DNA from: Apium graveolens
Taxonomy: Eukaryota; Streptophyta; Magnoliopsida; Apiales; Apiaceae
Length of the DNA: 64,000 nt
NCBI RefSeq assembly: GCF_009905375.1
Contig: NC_133649.1
Location: 230,124,102 to 230,188,101 of the forward strand
Direction: 5' to 3'
A model generated the notes under the pieces. The model saw only the letters and a program-made list of their open reading frames with translations. It ran no database searches and was not told the origin of the DNA. Shown piece by piece: positions 11,801 to 21,971 of the stretch. The position numbers were made by a program, and so were the translations under genes. Position 1 is the first letter of the stretch; every line of letters starts with the position of its first letter.

Positions 11801-12006
11801 TATCCGTCGTGTTATACATATAAACTGTAAGTATACTCGATGGATAAAGTTCAGGGAATTAGCGGCTAAGATTCAGACAATTCGACGGATGAGGATAAAT
11901 CAGTTATCCGTCGAGTCATAAAATATTCCAGAAAAGTAATTGATTTTATTAATAAAATGTATACCGACGGATGACCAAACTCGATGGATAACGATAATTC
12001 GTCGAG
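11801..12006. repeat. motif cluster (ATCCGTCGAG type) in the C1 spacer
   Basis: Copies on the plus strand begin at about 11801 (forward), 11835 (complement, ACTCGATGGAT), 11882 (complement), 11905 (forward), 11963 (complement), 11979 (complement) and 11996 (forward). They lie outside any coding region, so the motif does not depend on protein sequence. Confidence 0.85.
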
Positions 12007-12120
12007 ATGTAAATTTTGACTTAGCCAAAATTTCATCCAAGACTGAAAATCAATTAAATTTCTGGCTGGATTACAACTTGCAAATTATCTGAAAAGATTT
12101 AAGAGTAATTTAGCATACCT

Positions 12121-13484
12121 AACTCACTTACCAACCTTGAAAAGGTGGATTCATCCAGTGGCTTGGAAAATATATCTGCAAGCTGCTATTCACTTGGAAC
12201 AAAATGTAGTTCCATAGTACCATCCATTACATGTTCCCTTATGAAGTGGTACTTGATGTCTATGTGCTTTGTCCTTGAATGATATACTGGATTTTCAGTG
12301 ATGGCAATTGCACTTGTGTTATCACAGAAAATGGGAATTCTTTCCACTTGCAGACCATAGTCTAGCAATTGGTTTTTCATCCATAAAATATGTGCACAGC
12401 AACTGCCAGCAACAAAATATTCAGCTTCAGCTGTAAAAGTAGAAACTGAATTTTGCTTTTTACTGAACCAGGACACAAGCTTGTTTCCTAGAAATTGACA
12501 GGTTCCTGTTGTACTTTTTCTATCAATTCTACAACCTGCATAATCTACATCCGAATAACCAGTTAGATCAAAACCAGAATCTCTAGGGTACCAAATGCCA
12601 AGTTTTGGTGTTCCCTTGAGATATCTGAAAATTCTCTTAATAGCTACTAAGTGAGATTCTCTAGGATCAGCCTAAAATCTAGCACACAAACATGTAGCAA
12701 ACATTATATCTGGCCTACTAGTTGTTAAGTACAGAAGTGAGCCAACCATGCCCCTATAACTTGAAATATCCACAGACTTTTCAGTAGTGTTTAATTCAAG
12801 CTTAGTTGTAGTGGCCATGGGAGTTTTTGCAGATGTGCAATCCATTAGATCAAACTTCTTTAAAAGATCATAAATGTATTTAGTTTGACTAAGTAAGTTA
12901 GTTCTCCTATCTTACTCATTTCATACTTACTTTGCATTAATTTGGCAAACTTTTTACAAAGTTTTTCATCTGTAGAGCCAAAAATAATGTCATCTACATA
13001 AATTTGAACAAGTATACTAGAGCCATTAACATTTCTAAAGAAAAGAGTTTTGTCTACAATACCTCTAGTGAAGTGATTCTCCAAAAAAAAACTTTGACAA
13101 AGTGTCATACCAGGCTCTAGGTGCTTGCTTCAGTCCATAAAGTTCTTTCAAAAGATAGTAAACATACTCTGGAAAAATTGGATCTTCAAAACCAGGAGGC
13201 TGACTCACATAGACTTACTCCTCCAAATCTCCATTCAGAAAGGCACTTTTGACATCCATTTGATAGACTTTAAAATTGGCATGGGTTGCGTAGGCTAAGA
13301 AGATTCTGATGGCTTCAAGTCTTGCAACAGGAGCAAATGTTTCATCAAAATCTATTCCTTCTTGTTGACAATATCCCTTAGCAACCAATCTAGCTTTGTT
13401 CCTGACTACAATGCCATTTTCATCCATCTTGTTTCTGAATACCCATTTGGTGTCTATTGGATTCTTTCCTTTAGGCTTGGGCAC
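12121..13484 (-). pseudogene. copia reverse transcriptase and RNase H of C1
   Basis: The minus strand opens with the copia RT start ([14 protein letters not shown], then [29 protein letters not shown] and [16 protein letters not shown]). After stops and a frameshift it gives the catalytic IYVDDIIFGST near 13000. RNase H follows at 12476-12186 with SVSTFTAEAEYFVAG, IFCDNTSAIAI and SRTKHIDIKYHFIRE, and the polyprotein tail QLADIFSKPLD at about 12180-12140. These would copy element RNA into DNA. The catalytic YVDD is intact, but at least three breaks separate the blocks. Confidence 0.87.
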
Positions 13485-13490
13485 CAGCTT

Positions 13491-14252
13491 TCACACTTTA
13501 TTCCTCTCAAATTGGTTTAGCTCCTCCTGCATAGTTAAAATCCAATCAGGATCCAACAAAGCTTCTTCTACCTTCTTTGGTTCTTCCTTAGAAAGAAAGC
13601 TGTTGTATAGACATTCTTCTTGAGTTTCTCTCCTTGTTTGAACTCTAGAAGATACATCACCAATGATGAGCTCAAAGGGGTGATGCTTTGTCCATTTCCT
13701 TTGTTGAGGTAGATTAGCTCTAGATGAAGAGGCCTCATTGTTGTCTTGATGTGTGATTGAGTTTTGATTATTTGAAACTCCCCCTGAGTTAATAGATCTT
13801 TGATTTGAGAAAGGAGAGCTTTCTGTAGGTGATCTATTCTGACTCCCAGCTTCTTTTGATGACCCGACGGATGTTGAATTTTGAGTACCGACGGATGAGG
13901 CTGGTTGTCTCCTGACGGATAAGGCAGATTGTCTCCCGACAGATGAAGCATTATGCAACTCGACAGATGTTGAATTTTGTGCTTCATCGGTAGTAGATTT
14001 TTCTGCATTATCCTTTGATACTGTTTCTTGATCACTTTCATCATCAGTGTCATCACTAACCATCTCCACATTATCAAATTTGAGGCTTTCATGGTAATCT
14101 CCATCTTGCAGTCCTTCAATCTTTTTATCATCAAACATAACATGTATTGATTCCACAACAATGTTGGTTCTTAGATTGTAGACTCTCTATGCTTTACCAA
14201 CAGCATATCCAACAAAAATTTCTTCATCTGCTTTAACATCAAACTTCCCATT
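13491..14252 (-). pseudogene. integrase-RT hinge of the C1 polyprotein, Ser/Gln-rich
   Basis: This links integrase to RT. It is acidic first (EMVSDDTDDESDQE), then low-complexity with near-repeats SVGRQSALSVRRQPASSVG, and ends with the conserved ILTMQEELNQFERN found before copia RT. The repeats are coded by at least five direct copies of the ATCCGTCGGG motif on the minus strand (13863-13968). A second frame is open for 197 codons over the same stretch but has no copia character. Confidence 0.8.
13863..13968 (-). repeat. direct repeats of the ATCCGTCGGG motif in the C1 hinge
   Basis: On the plus strand the copies read CCGACGGAT, CCGACGGAT, CTGACGGAT, CCGACAGAT and TCGACAGAT, all in one orientation, at intervals of about 18-33 bp. 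The last three carry CpG-type or other transitions. Unlike the clusters in gag and the post-pol ORF they do not form inverted pairs. Confidence 0.85.
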
Positions 14253-15062
14253 CTAATCAGTTTGATTTCTCAAGATATAACATTTACATCCAAAGACATG
14301 AAGAAAATTTAGAGTTGGCTTCTTGTTCTTGAACAATTTATAGGGAGTCATGCATTTTGCTTGATTAACCAGAGAAATATTCTGAGTGTAGCATGCAGTA
14401 TTTACAGCTTCAGCCCAGAAATATGTTGGTAATTTAGATTCTTCAAGCATTGTCTTGGAAGCTTCAATAAGTGATTTGTTCTTCCTTTCTACCACTCCAA
14501 TTTGTTGTGGAGTTCTTGCTGCTGAAAACTCATGCAAAATCCCATATTCTTCACAAAATGCTCTCATGACAGAATTCTTGAACTCAGTTCCATTGTCGCT
14601 CCTGATTCTTCTAACTTTGAAATCAGGATGATTATTGACTTGCCTTATGTGATTGATGATGATTTCAATAGCCTCATCTTTAGACTTTAGGAAATATGTC
14701 CAAGAGAACTTTGAGAAATCATCTACAATTACTACGAAAAATCTTTTCCTTGAAATGGACAACACATTGACTGGTCCAAACAAATATATGTGTAGCAGTT
14801 GCAAAGGTTCTTCAATTGTTGAATCAAGCTTCTTTCTGAATGATGCTTTGACCTGCTTTCCCTTTTGGAAGGCATCACACAATCAATTTTTAGAAAACTC
14901 CACTTGAGGAATACCTCTTACCAATTCTTTCTTTACTAATTCATTCATGGTCTTGCAGTTTAGATGGGATAACTTCTTGTGCCATAACCAACTTTCATCC
15001 TGACTTGCTTTGCTGAGAAGACAAGTAACAGATTCTACATTTGATGAGTTGAAGTCAGCTAG
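14253..15062 (-). pseudogene. copia integrase of C1, including the pre-integrase zinc-binding region
   Basis: The frame is the same as that of the protease upstream and is broken by a stop just after the protease block and another near 14884. The pre-integrase region reads WLWHKKLSHLNCKTMNELV. The catalytic core has VDDFSKFSWTYFLKSKDEA, RSDNGTEF and PQQIGVVERKNKSLIEASKTML, so all three acidic DDE positions are present. NHIRQVNNHPDFKV and FLHVFGCKCYILR are also copia-typical. It would insert the DNA copy into the host chromosome. Ty1/copia order (integrase before RT) is seen directly. Confidence 0.88.
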
Positions 15063-15568
15063 TTACACATTTCTTTTTCTTATACCAGTGAGAACCACTT
15101 TGTTGCTCCTCTTGTTAGTCACAACACAGGCTTCTGAGTTGAAGGTTACTGAATTGCCTTTATCACAAAGCTGGCTGATACTCAACAAATTTTGGTTGAG
15201 ACCATCCACTAAGGCAACCCCCTCAATGATGACATTGTCTTTTAAAGTCAAGCCATATCCCACAGTATAACCCTTGCTGTAATCTCCAAAAGTAATACTT
15301 GGGCCAGCTCTCTCCTTGAATTCTGTGAGCAGGGTAGAATCACCAGTCATGTGTCTTGAACAACCACTATCCAAGTACCATAGATTCTTTCTGTTTCCCT
15401 GCACACATCAAAATCAAATCAAGTTGATTTTGGTACCCAAGTTTCCTTGGGTCCTGCCTTGTTAGCTTTGTTTTTCTGTTTCTTAGGTTTGATCTCATTT
15501 GACTTGGGGATATCAGATTCATTCTTAGTCATTTGAGTTGAACCTTTGAAACCATTCATTACAGCAGA
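15063..15568 (-). pseudogene. copia aspartic protease of C1
   Basis: A minus-strand frame of 113 codons shows NLWYLDSGCSRHMTGD, the copia protease active site (DSGCSRHMTG), then ITFGDYSKGYTVGYGL and LLSISQLCDKG at the junction to the pre-integrase region. Upstream, up to the solo LTR at 15574, basic linker sequence (KGSTQMTKNESD, PKETWVPKS) continues gag-protease. The active-site residues look intact. The frame is cut from gag by a 4.1-kb solo LTR. Confidence 0.88.
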
Positions 15569-15573
15569 ATTAT
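15569..15573. repeat. target site duplication ATTAT of the solo LTR, left copy
   Basis: ATTAT precedes the LTR start TGTAAGAACC and is repeated at 19662-19666 directly after the LTR end GTTATA. The C1 reading frame continues on both sides. Confidence 0.88.
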
Positions 15574-18443
15574 TGTAAGAACCCTGATTTTTGTAATATT
15601 TTAAAACTTCTGTGAATAGTAACTTGAGCTGATTAAGTAATACATAAGGGGATCATCATAAAATAAATAGTGGAATTTTGAGAATTCGAGATCATATTCT
15701 TGTTTATCGAGGAAAATAAGTGAATGTAAAAGCCGACGGAATTCGAAGATTCACGATTATACTACGTGTTTTCATATCCGTAAAGAATGGCGTAGAACCG
15801 GGAATACTACATGAAATAAATAATATATCAAGGTGTTTCTATGATTAAGAGAAGGAATGGAATTGGTTATAGGATTATAAGCGATAAAAGAAATCGCTAC
15901 GAAACAAGTCGTTATACGTGGAAGCTATCGGAATGGAACAACGATTGCGTTTACGATAAATAAACGAATGAGAAATTAAATCCCATGCAAGTTGGCCATG
16001 CATAACCAAGTCATAAATAGTAGTTAGGAGTGTAACTAGATGATTAGAAGCTAACTAGAATAGTTAGTGGAATAGTGTTGAATAGTGATGGGAGACAAAC
16101 AAGTACACAAGCCATACTTCTCCCTTTTCTCACTTCACCACACAATCAAACCAACCCATACCTTTGCCAAATTATTGTCAAATCTGCTGCATAAATCCCA
16201 TATATTAATTATACACTCCCATACTTTAGCCACAAAAGAAAACAACCCATTTTCCCTCACTTAAAGCTCTCCCATTTTTCATTCTAGCAGTTCGGATTTT
16301 CTGAGCAAGGGAGAAAGAAAAATTCATAACTAAAAATATACTCATTAAAATATCATGAAATTTTTACCATAGCTTCTCTTTATCATGGGTAAGCTTAGGA
16401 CCAAATTTCAGCCTCAAATTATTGTTTTTCAATTTTATAACAATGTTTGAATGAGGTTCTGAAAGGTAACTCTGAAATTCTAACTTGTTTCTTGGTTTTG
16501 TTTCTTAAGGATCTAGCCCTTCTAAGTGTTTTCTAAGCAAACCAAGCCTCAATCATCCTAGAAATAACCTTCCTAGTGTCCAAGAAGGTATAAATTTCAA
16601 CCCTTTAAGGTTTTATGGTTGGATTTAAGAGTTATGTTTGTTGTAGTGTTAAGATCCAAAGGATTGTGTTTGTTTGAGTTTGTATTGATTATGTTCTTGC
16701 TAAAGGCTTGAGATGTTGAGTTGTAATCCATGTATGTGGTACTAGATATAGAATATAAGGTGTATGTGGGTGGATCTTGAGAAGTACTTGTGTTTATGAT
16801 GGTTATAGGTAGTGATTGTGTTAAGATCAAGTAGTGGAAATTGAGTTTGGGCAATCTTGCACTTGGTCTTTTTTCTGCAGGACATTCGGCCATGAAAATG
16901 GTTAAAATTTGAAAACCATTGGCCATGAATAGATAGATCTTTTTTTTTAGTTTCTATACATGTGTAGATCATCATGAGGAGATTTATGGTTTAGGAGTTA
17001 TGGTCATTTTAGTGTAAAATATTTCTGCGATTAGTCAACTACACTTAAGTCCACTTGCATGGTGATTTTGAAGGACTTAAAATAATTTCGAGATTCTGGA
17101 AAAATTATGAAAAATGGATATGATAGTAGAGAAGACTTTACAAAAAGAAATTTGAGAAAATATTAATTTTTCGATTTTATAAAAATGTTTTGGTAAAGCG
17201 AGCGCAAGCGAGAAATGCATAAAAACCTAGTTTTGACGCGTGTTTTCTCACGTTTGAGCTTAAAACTCGAAATGGACTTTCTAAAGCGAACGATCGATTT
17301 CAAAACTCGACCATGTTATAAAGTGAGAATATAAGTGTTGAGAATGTGACGATCGGAGATTCGTTATACTTGAGTAGTTGCGAAAGTTGCTTAATAAGAG
17401 CGAGACGTTAATCGCGTACTAACTTAGACCATTGGTTCTTGTTTATAGATCGCCAACCAAACACCAGAGACCATACCACTTCGATTACTCGAGACAAGTT
17501 TTTGAAACCCTATCTCATACTATCCATGCTATATATATATACTGTTGTGATATTGATGCCATGATTTACAGTTCAAATATATATGCTTGTCTATGATATC
17601 AATGCATACAAATTATGCGATTGTTTACGAAAACAAATTTTGTTTTACACGAGTTTGAGAAATTGAAACGTATTTCAAATGTAATATATGATAATGGGTG
17701 TCGGAGATATTTTAATAACGATTTAATTCTGGAGAGAGCCGGATGTGAAAGATTTCTATTTCGATAAACAAAGTATGTTCGCGTAATATATATATCAAGC
17801 GAACGATTGAGATTTTAACTTAAACTTCGAGAAATATTGGTTTATTCATTTAAGGGACACCCTTACTTGATTGATTATTTTATAAAGCGATACTTAAGGG
17901 ATTATTAAACATCCAGAAAGTATTTAAAAATATACTGAATAGTTTATAAATTATTTTACGTTATTTAATAAAGATTTAACTATTCAAAGAGCAATATTAG
18001 GATACCAAATCCGGTTTTGATTATTTGATTAAGGTGTCTCCATTCGTTGGACCTTATTCAGAAATATTTTGTATTTAAGGTTTTTATTAATTCATTGAAC
18101 CTTATACAGAGATGTTTTATTTATAAGATTTTATCAATTCATTGAATCCCTCTTAAATTATTATGAGACCTTAGATATTTAGTATCTTCAGACTTCTAAA
18201 AACTTATTTAAAAATAGACATAGTTCCCAAAGGTACTTTCTAAATTATTCAAAACTCTTGAAAGAGATTAATCATTTGAAACGTATCAAAACCTTAGGGA
18301 ACTTAGTCTAGAAGCATAAGAGTTTTGCTTCCTCGTTCAATAAAGAACAAGTGAGTAATATATGTGTCACCCTACTACAGATAGGGATTTGAAAATGATT
18401 TTAAATTCAAAACTCCGATAACTCCCAAAGATCAATTGAGTTA

Positions 18444-18594
18444 AAAGTGATGAATAAATCATCTTATTTACTGGTCAACTTTAAATGACCTATTCCTTCG
18501 AAAAAGGATTTTGAATATAAAGTGATGAATAAATCATCTGATTTAAAGGTCAACTTTTAACGACCTATTCCTTCGAAAAAGGATTTTGAGCAAA
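18444..18594. repeat. two-unit tandem repeat (about 75 bp) in the solo LTR
   Basis: AAGTGATGAATAAATCATCT begins at about 18444 and again at 18520. Each copy is followed by a GGTCAACTTT block and CCTTCGAAAAAGGATTTTGA. Confidence 0.85.
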
Positions 18595-18920
18595 AGATAT
18601 AATTGTTTTGGAACTGGAATGTGGCCTGCCTGGCACAGAGTGGTATCGGGCAGTGACCAGGCGCGGAGTGGCGCATTATGCAAGCGTGGAGTGACGCATT
18701 GTACGGTTATATGGTCTATGTGACCATTGAATTTCGGACTTGCACGGCAATGGGCAACCACCGTGTAGTGTCTTGATGAGCCCAAAGGCGGCTAGGTTTG
18801 TATTCCTTCTACTAGTAGAGAAAATTTCGTCTTCGGCTGATCACCGATATGTGGTTTATTCCAGTATAGGCCCTTTCTTCCATTTTGGAAAAAAAACTGT
18901 TGTGAAATATACAACAGAGA

Positions 18921-19115
18921 GCCGATAAGGCTGAGTTTTAAACAAGGATATTGATGAATATATATATCAAATCCATTTGAGAAATTTGCCGATAAGGCTG
19001 AGTTTAAATAAGGATGTTAATGATTATATATCAAATCTATTTGAGAAATCTGCCGATAAGGCTGAGTTTTAAATTGGGATGTTGACGAATATATATCACA
19101 CCCATTTGAGAATCT
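18921..19115. repeat. three-unit tandem repeat (64-67 bp) in the solo LTR
   Basis: GCCGATAAGGCTGAGTTT starts at 18921, 18988 and 19052. Each unit continues with an ATATATATCA-rich part and CATTTGAGAA. Confidence 0.88.
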
Positions 19116-19661
19116 TGGTTCGAGTAACATCTTGAGATTTGAAATAAAATGAGTACGAGTATTAAATGATTTTGAGAAAGAGATGAATACAAGTTTTCAG
19201 TGGATATACTATTGTAGTTGATTTTGAGAATACTATAAATTTGACAAGCATATAAACTTTCAGAATGCTTTGGAGATACAAAGTATAATTATTGGTTTTA
19301 TTTATCCTTACATACTTAATTATGGGGATATATACCTTTCTGAGTTATAATGCTCACCCTTGCTTTTATATATCATATCACAACAGACTACCAACATGGA
19401 TCAGACCAGGACTGCTGTCCGTAGGCGGGTAAGGAACGCTCGTGAGTTCCGTAGGCTTTTTGTGCGCCAGCCCCGTCAGGTAGATAAGTGGAGATGATTT
19501 ATTCGATACTGTTTCCAAGCATATAACCTGTGTGTGTGTGTGAGTTTGAATAAAAGGTCGAGTAATATTGTGAAAAGAGTAATATTGTGAAAAGAGAATT
19601 ATTTAATTGATAAGTGATCGTAACGACCCGAATTCACGACCTTGGATTTGGGGGTGTTATA

Positions 19662-19666
19662 ATTAT
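19662..19666. repeat. target site duplication ATTAT of the solo LTR, right copy
   Basis: Exact repeat of 15569-15573, immediately after the LTR end at 19661. Confidence 0.88.
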
Positions 19667-20551
19667 CATGCATATTTTGATTAACAGGGAATGGCATGCT
19701 ATTAGTGAACATGTTATTCCTGTAAGCATGCTAAATGGCATTTGTGGCATACTAAATGTATCATAATAAGGATTAGGTGCAAATGGCATTTTAGCAAACT
19801 GAGCATTCATATAATGTGTAGACATAGCATTCATAGGCATAGAATGCATGGCATTCATGTTGGGAAAATGAGGTGGCACAGATATGGAAGTAGGCATGAC
19901 AATTTTGCAATTAACAGACAAATGATTTACACTACCACACTTGACACAGATTTTCCTTGGAGCATATTTATCAGGTGTCTAGTTGTTATGCTTGTTAATT
20001 CCTACTTTACCATTTCTATTATTTTTCCTTTTAACCCCTGTTTTAACCTCAATCTTTTAAAGTCTGTCACGCAATTGCTTGATAGTCATATGACCAATAT
20101 TAGCCTTTTTCTCCTTCTTCATTTGACTGGATTCTCCTGAAACAAAATTCTTGGAAACTGATCCATATTTCTCATTTAACTTGACAAGTTTGGCTTTACT
20201 CACAGGCTTGCTCACAGTCGACGGATGAGGATTTATATCACTCGACGGATAACCCTTTTTGTTATCCGACGGATGACCCTCATCATCCATCGAGTCTACA
20301 TCTGTTAGCAATCCTTCAACCAAATTGGATTCCAGCTTCTCCTTATTCTTCTTTCAGGCTGCATCACAAAAGTACTCAATACCTTGAACTTTGGTGATTT
20401 GAGCATGAACATCTCTAGATGTTTTCCATGCCTTAATCACCTCCTGTTCTCGTTCAAGCTGCTTCTTCAAGATCTCTTCTTTCTTCAAGGACTCAGTTAA
20501 TTCATCCTTAGCAATTTTACACTCAATTCTTAATTTTTCAAATTCAATGAA
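19667..20551 (-). pseudogene. C-terminal part of gag of C1 with a second zinc knuckle
   Basis: This continues the gag frame after a stop just below 20552. It is first a lysine/glutamate-rich coiled-coil-like stretch (KDELTESLKKEEILKKQLER), then Ser/Pro repeats coded by the ATCCGTCGAG motif cluster at 20218-20294. A basic region follows, then a second CCHC knuckle, ICVKCGSVNHLSVNC, near 19915-19955. A methionine-, asparagine- and proline-rich tail runs up to the solo LTR. Several in-frame stops are present. Confidence 0.78.
20218..20294. repeat. motif cluster (ATCCGTCGAG type) in gag of C1
   Basis: Copies on the plus strand lie at 20218 (TCGACGGAT), 20242 (TCGACGGAT), about 20263 (ATCCGACGGAT) and 20284 (ATCCATCGAG). 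On the coding strand TCGATGGATGA pairs with TCATCCGTCGG across a 6-base loop, and CGGATAAC pairs with GTTATCCG further on. The translation is Pro/Ser-rich (GHPSDNKKGYPSSD). Confidence 0.85.
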
Positions 20552-21910
20552 CTAAAACTCTAGCACATTATTCCTCTCACTTAAAAACAAATTGTTTTCT
20601 TTAATTTTAGCATTTTCCTTCGTAAGAGACTTAAGTGTAACACGCAAATGATATAATTCTGTAGACATGTCATTTATAGCATCATTACACTCAGCTTTAG
20701 ATAAATATGCAAGGTTAGTGGTGATTACCTCATTACTTGAAGAACTTATCTCTGTTTCATCAGACTTGGCCATTAGGGCTAGATTGACATAGCTGACATC
20801 CTCATCCTCATCCAGACCATTTGCTGCCCAGTTATTTTCTTGTGTAATGAAAGCCCTTTCCTTTTGTTTGAGCAACTCAAAGTATTTCTGTTTATAATCC
20901 GCAGGCTCAAACTTCTTTTTGTTAGAATCTGACTTTCTACACTCACTGGCAAAGTGCCCTGCCAAGCCACATTTGAAACATTTGAATTTAGATTTATCCA
21001 CCATGTTTCTATTTGGCTTGGCTGCTCCAAAGTTCTTCTTGAACTTGAGCTTAGAAAATCTTCTGGAAAGAAATGCTAGATGTTCATCAATATCTTCCAT
21101 GTCATCTTGGCTCAAAGAATCTTCATTTTCTGCTGCCAGCCCCTTGCCCTTATTTTCACAGGCCTTTGAAGTTGATTCAACAGCTTCCATCTTCATCTCC
21201 TTCTCTTTCTCTAACTCAGCAACTAGTGAAATGGATCCTCCTTTCTTCTTTCCTCTCTCCATCCTCTCATCTTGCTCTATTTCAAGCTCATAAGTTTTCA
21301 GGATGCCATACAGTCTCTCCAAAGTAAACTCCTTGTAATCTTGAGAGTTTCTCAATGAGACTGTCATAGGTTTCCATTCCTTTGGAAGAGATCTAAGGAA
21401 CTTAAGATTGGAGTCTTTTGTCTGATAGACCCTTCCATGCAACTTCAGAACATTTAGTAGTTTTTGAAAACTACTAAAGATATCAGAGAGAGACTCACTT
21501 TCTTCACTATGAAAATGCTCATATTGTTGAATGAGAAGCTGCATCTTATTTTCCCTTACTTGCTCAGTGCCATCACAGATAATCTGTATAGTATCCCAAA
21601 ATTCCTTGGCAGTTTTGCAATTGATGATGTTGTCAAACATGTCACCATCAACTCCATTGAACAGGATATTCATGGCCTTCTTATCTTTCCTGACTTGTTC
21701 AATATCAGGATCAGACCATTCATGCCTTGGCTTGGGGACTGATGGCTCATTTCCAGTTGCAGCTCTCATTGGTACATGAGGGCCTCTCCCTATGCAATCT
21801 ACATAGGCCTCATCTTGAGAAAGTAAATGAATATACATCTTTACCTTCAAGTGATGGTAATTATCTTTGTCCAGAAAAGGAATCTTGACTCCAACATTCT
21901 TCTTGTTCAT
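20552..21910 (-). CDS. gag of C1 (Ty1/copia), 452-codon open part
   Basis: ATG at 21910 lies 48 bp after the primer binding site. The product starts MNKKNVGVKIPFLDKDNYHH, typical of copia Gag. Residues about 70-230 match the copia capsid region (KDKKAMNILFNGVDGDMFDNI, CKTAKEFWDTIQIICDGTEQV, SLSDIFSSFQKLLNVLKLHG, LKFLRSLPKEWKPMTVSLRN). A CCHC zinc knuckle CFKCGLAGHFASEC lies at about residues 312-325. The C-terminal 90 residues are charged and coiled-coil-like. It would form the virus-like particle and bind element RNA. This is the longest uninterrupted retroelement capsid gene in the window. The stop after ...NNVLEF is probably a mutation, since the same frame continues as gag-like sequence. 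Confidence 0.85.
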   Translation of the reverse strand: MNKKNVGVKIPFLDKDNYHHLKVKMYIHLLSQDEAYVDCIGRGPHVPMRAATGNEPSVPKPRHEWSDPDIEQVRKDKKAMNILFNGVDGDMFDNIINCKTAKEFWDTIQIICDGTEQVRENKMQLLIQQYEHFHSEESESLSDIFSSFQKLLNVLKLHGRVYQTKDSNLKFLRSLPKEWKPMTVSLRNSQDYKEFTLERLYGILKTYELEIEQDERMERGKKKGGSISLVAELEKEKEMKMEAVESTSKACENKGKGLAAENEDSLSQDDMEDIDEHLAFLSRRFSKLKFKKNFGAAKPNRNMVDKSKFKCFKCGLAGHFASECRKSDSNKKKFEPADYKQKYFELLKQKERAFITQENNWAANGLDEDEDVSYVNLALMAKSDETEISSSSNEVITTNLAYLSKAECNDAINDMSTELYHLRVTLKSLTKENAKIKENNLFLSERNNVLEF

Positions 21911-21957
21911 CTTGATGTTTTGTTGTGATATTTAAACTCTTTGTTTATCAAGATCTT

Positions 21958-21969
21958 GCTCTGATACCA
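21958..21969 (-). promoter_or_regulatory. primer binding site of C1 (tRNA-Met type)
   Basis: The minus strand reads TGGTATCAGAGC two bases after the LTR end at 21972, complementary to the 3' end of plant initiator tRNA-Met. It sets the direction of the element. Confidence 0.9.
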
Positions 21970-21971
21970 AT

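Larger units (their letters stand above)
11579..12120 (-). other. spacer between pol and post-pol ORF of C1, with promoter-like box and motif cluster
   Basis: About 540 bp with no ORF. On the minus strand it first carries at least seven copies of the ATCCGTCGAG motif in both orientations (11801-12006), including a perfect 9-bp inverted pair TCGACGGAT / ATCCGTCGA at 11881-11915. It then has an AT-rich stretch, a TATAAAAG box at 11691-11698 and a pyrimidine-rich leader before the ATG at 11578. The homologous spacer of C2 (60038-60344) has the same order. Confidence 0.78.
15574..19661 (+). mobile_element. Solo LTR (4.09 kb) of a chromovirus-type element, inside C1
   Basis: The sequence begins TGTAAGAACCCTGATTTTTG and ends with GGGGGTGTTATA, the pattern of the G2/G3 LTRs (TGTAATAACCCC ... 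GGGGGCGTTACA), with the final CA mutated to TA. No internal region, primer site or pol sequence lies within it, and both flanks are C1 sequence with an ATTAT duplication. This fits loss of the internal part by recombination between two LTRs. It is diverged from the G2/G3 LTRs and probably belongs to a related subfamily. The short ORFs inside it are not genes. Confidence 0.85.

Noticed and set aside
13568..14161. 197-codon minus-strand ORF overlapping the C1 hinge
   Set aside because: The other frame (221 codons) carries the copia hinge features and the ILTMQEELNQF block. This one is a shadow with no family resemblance.
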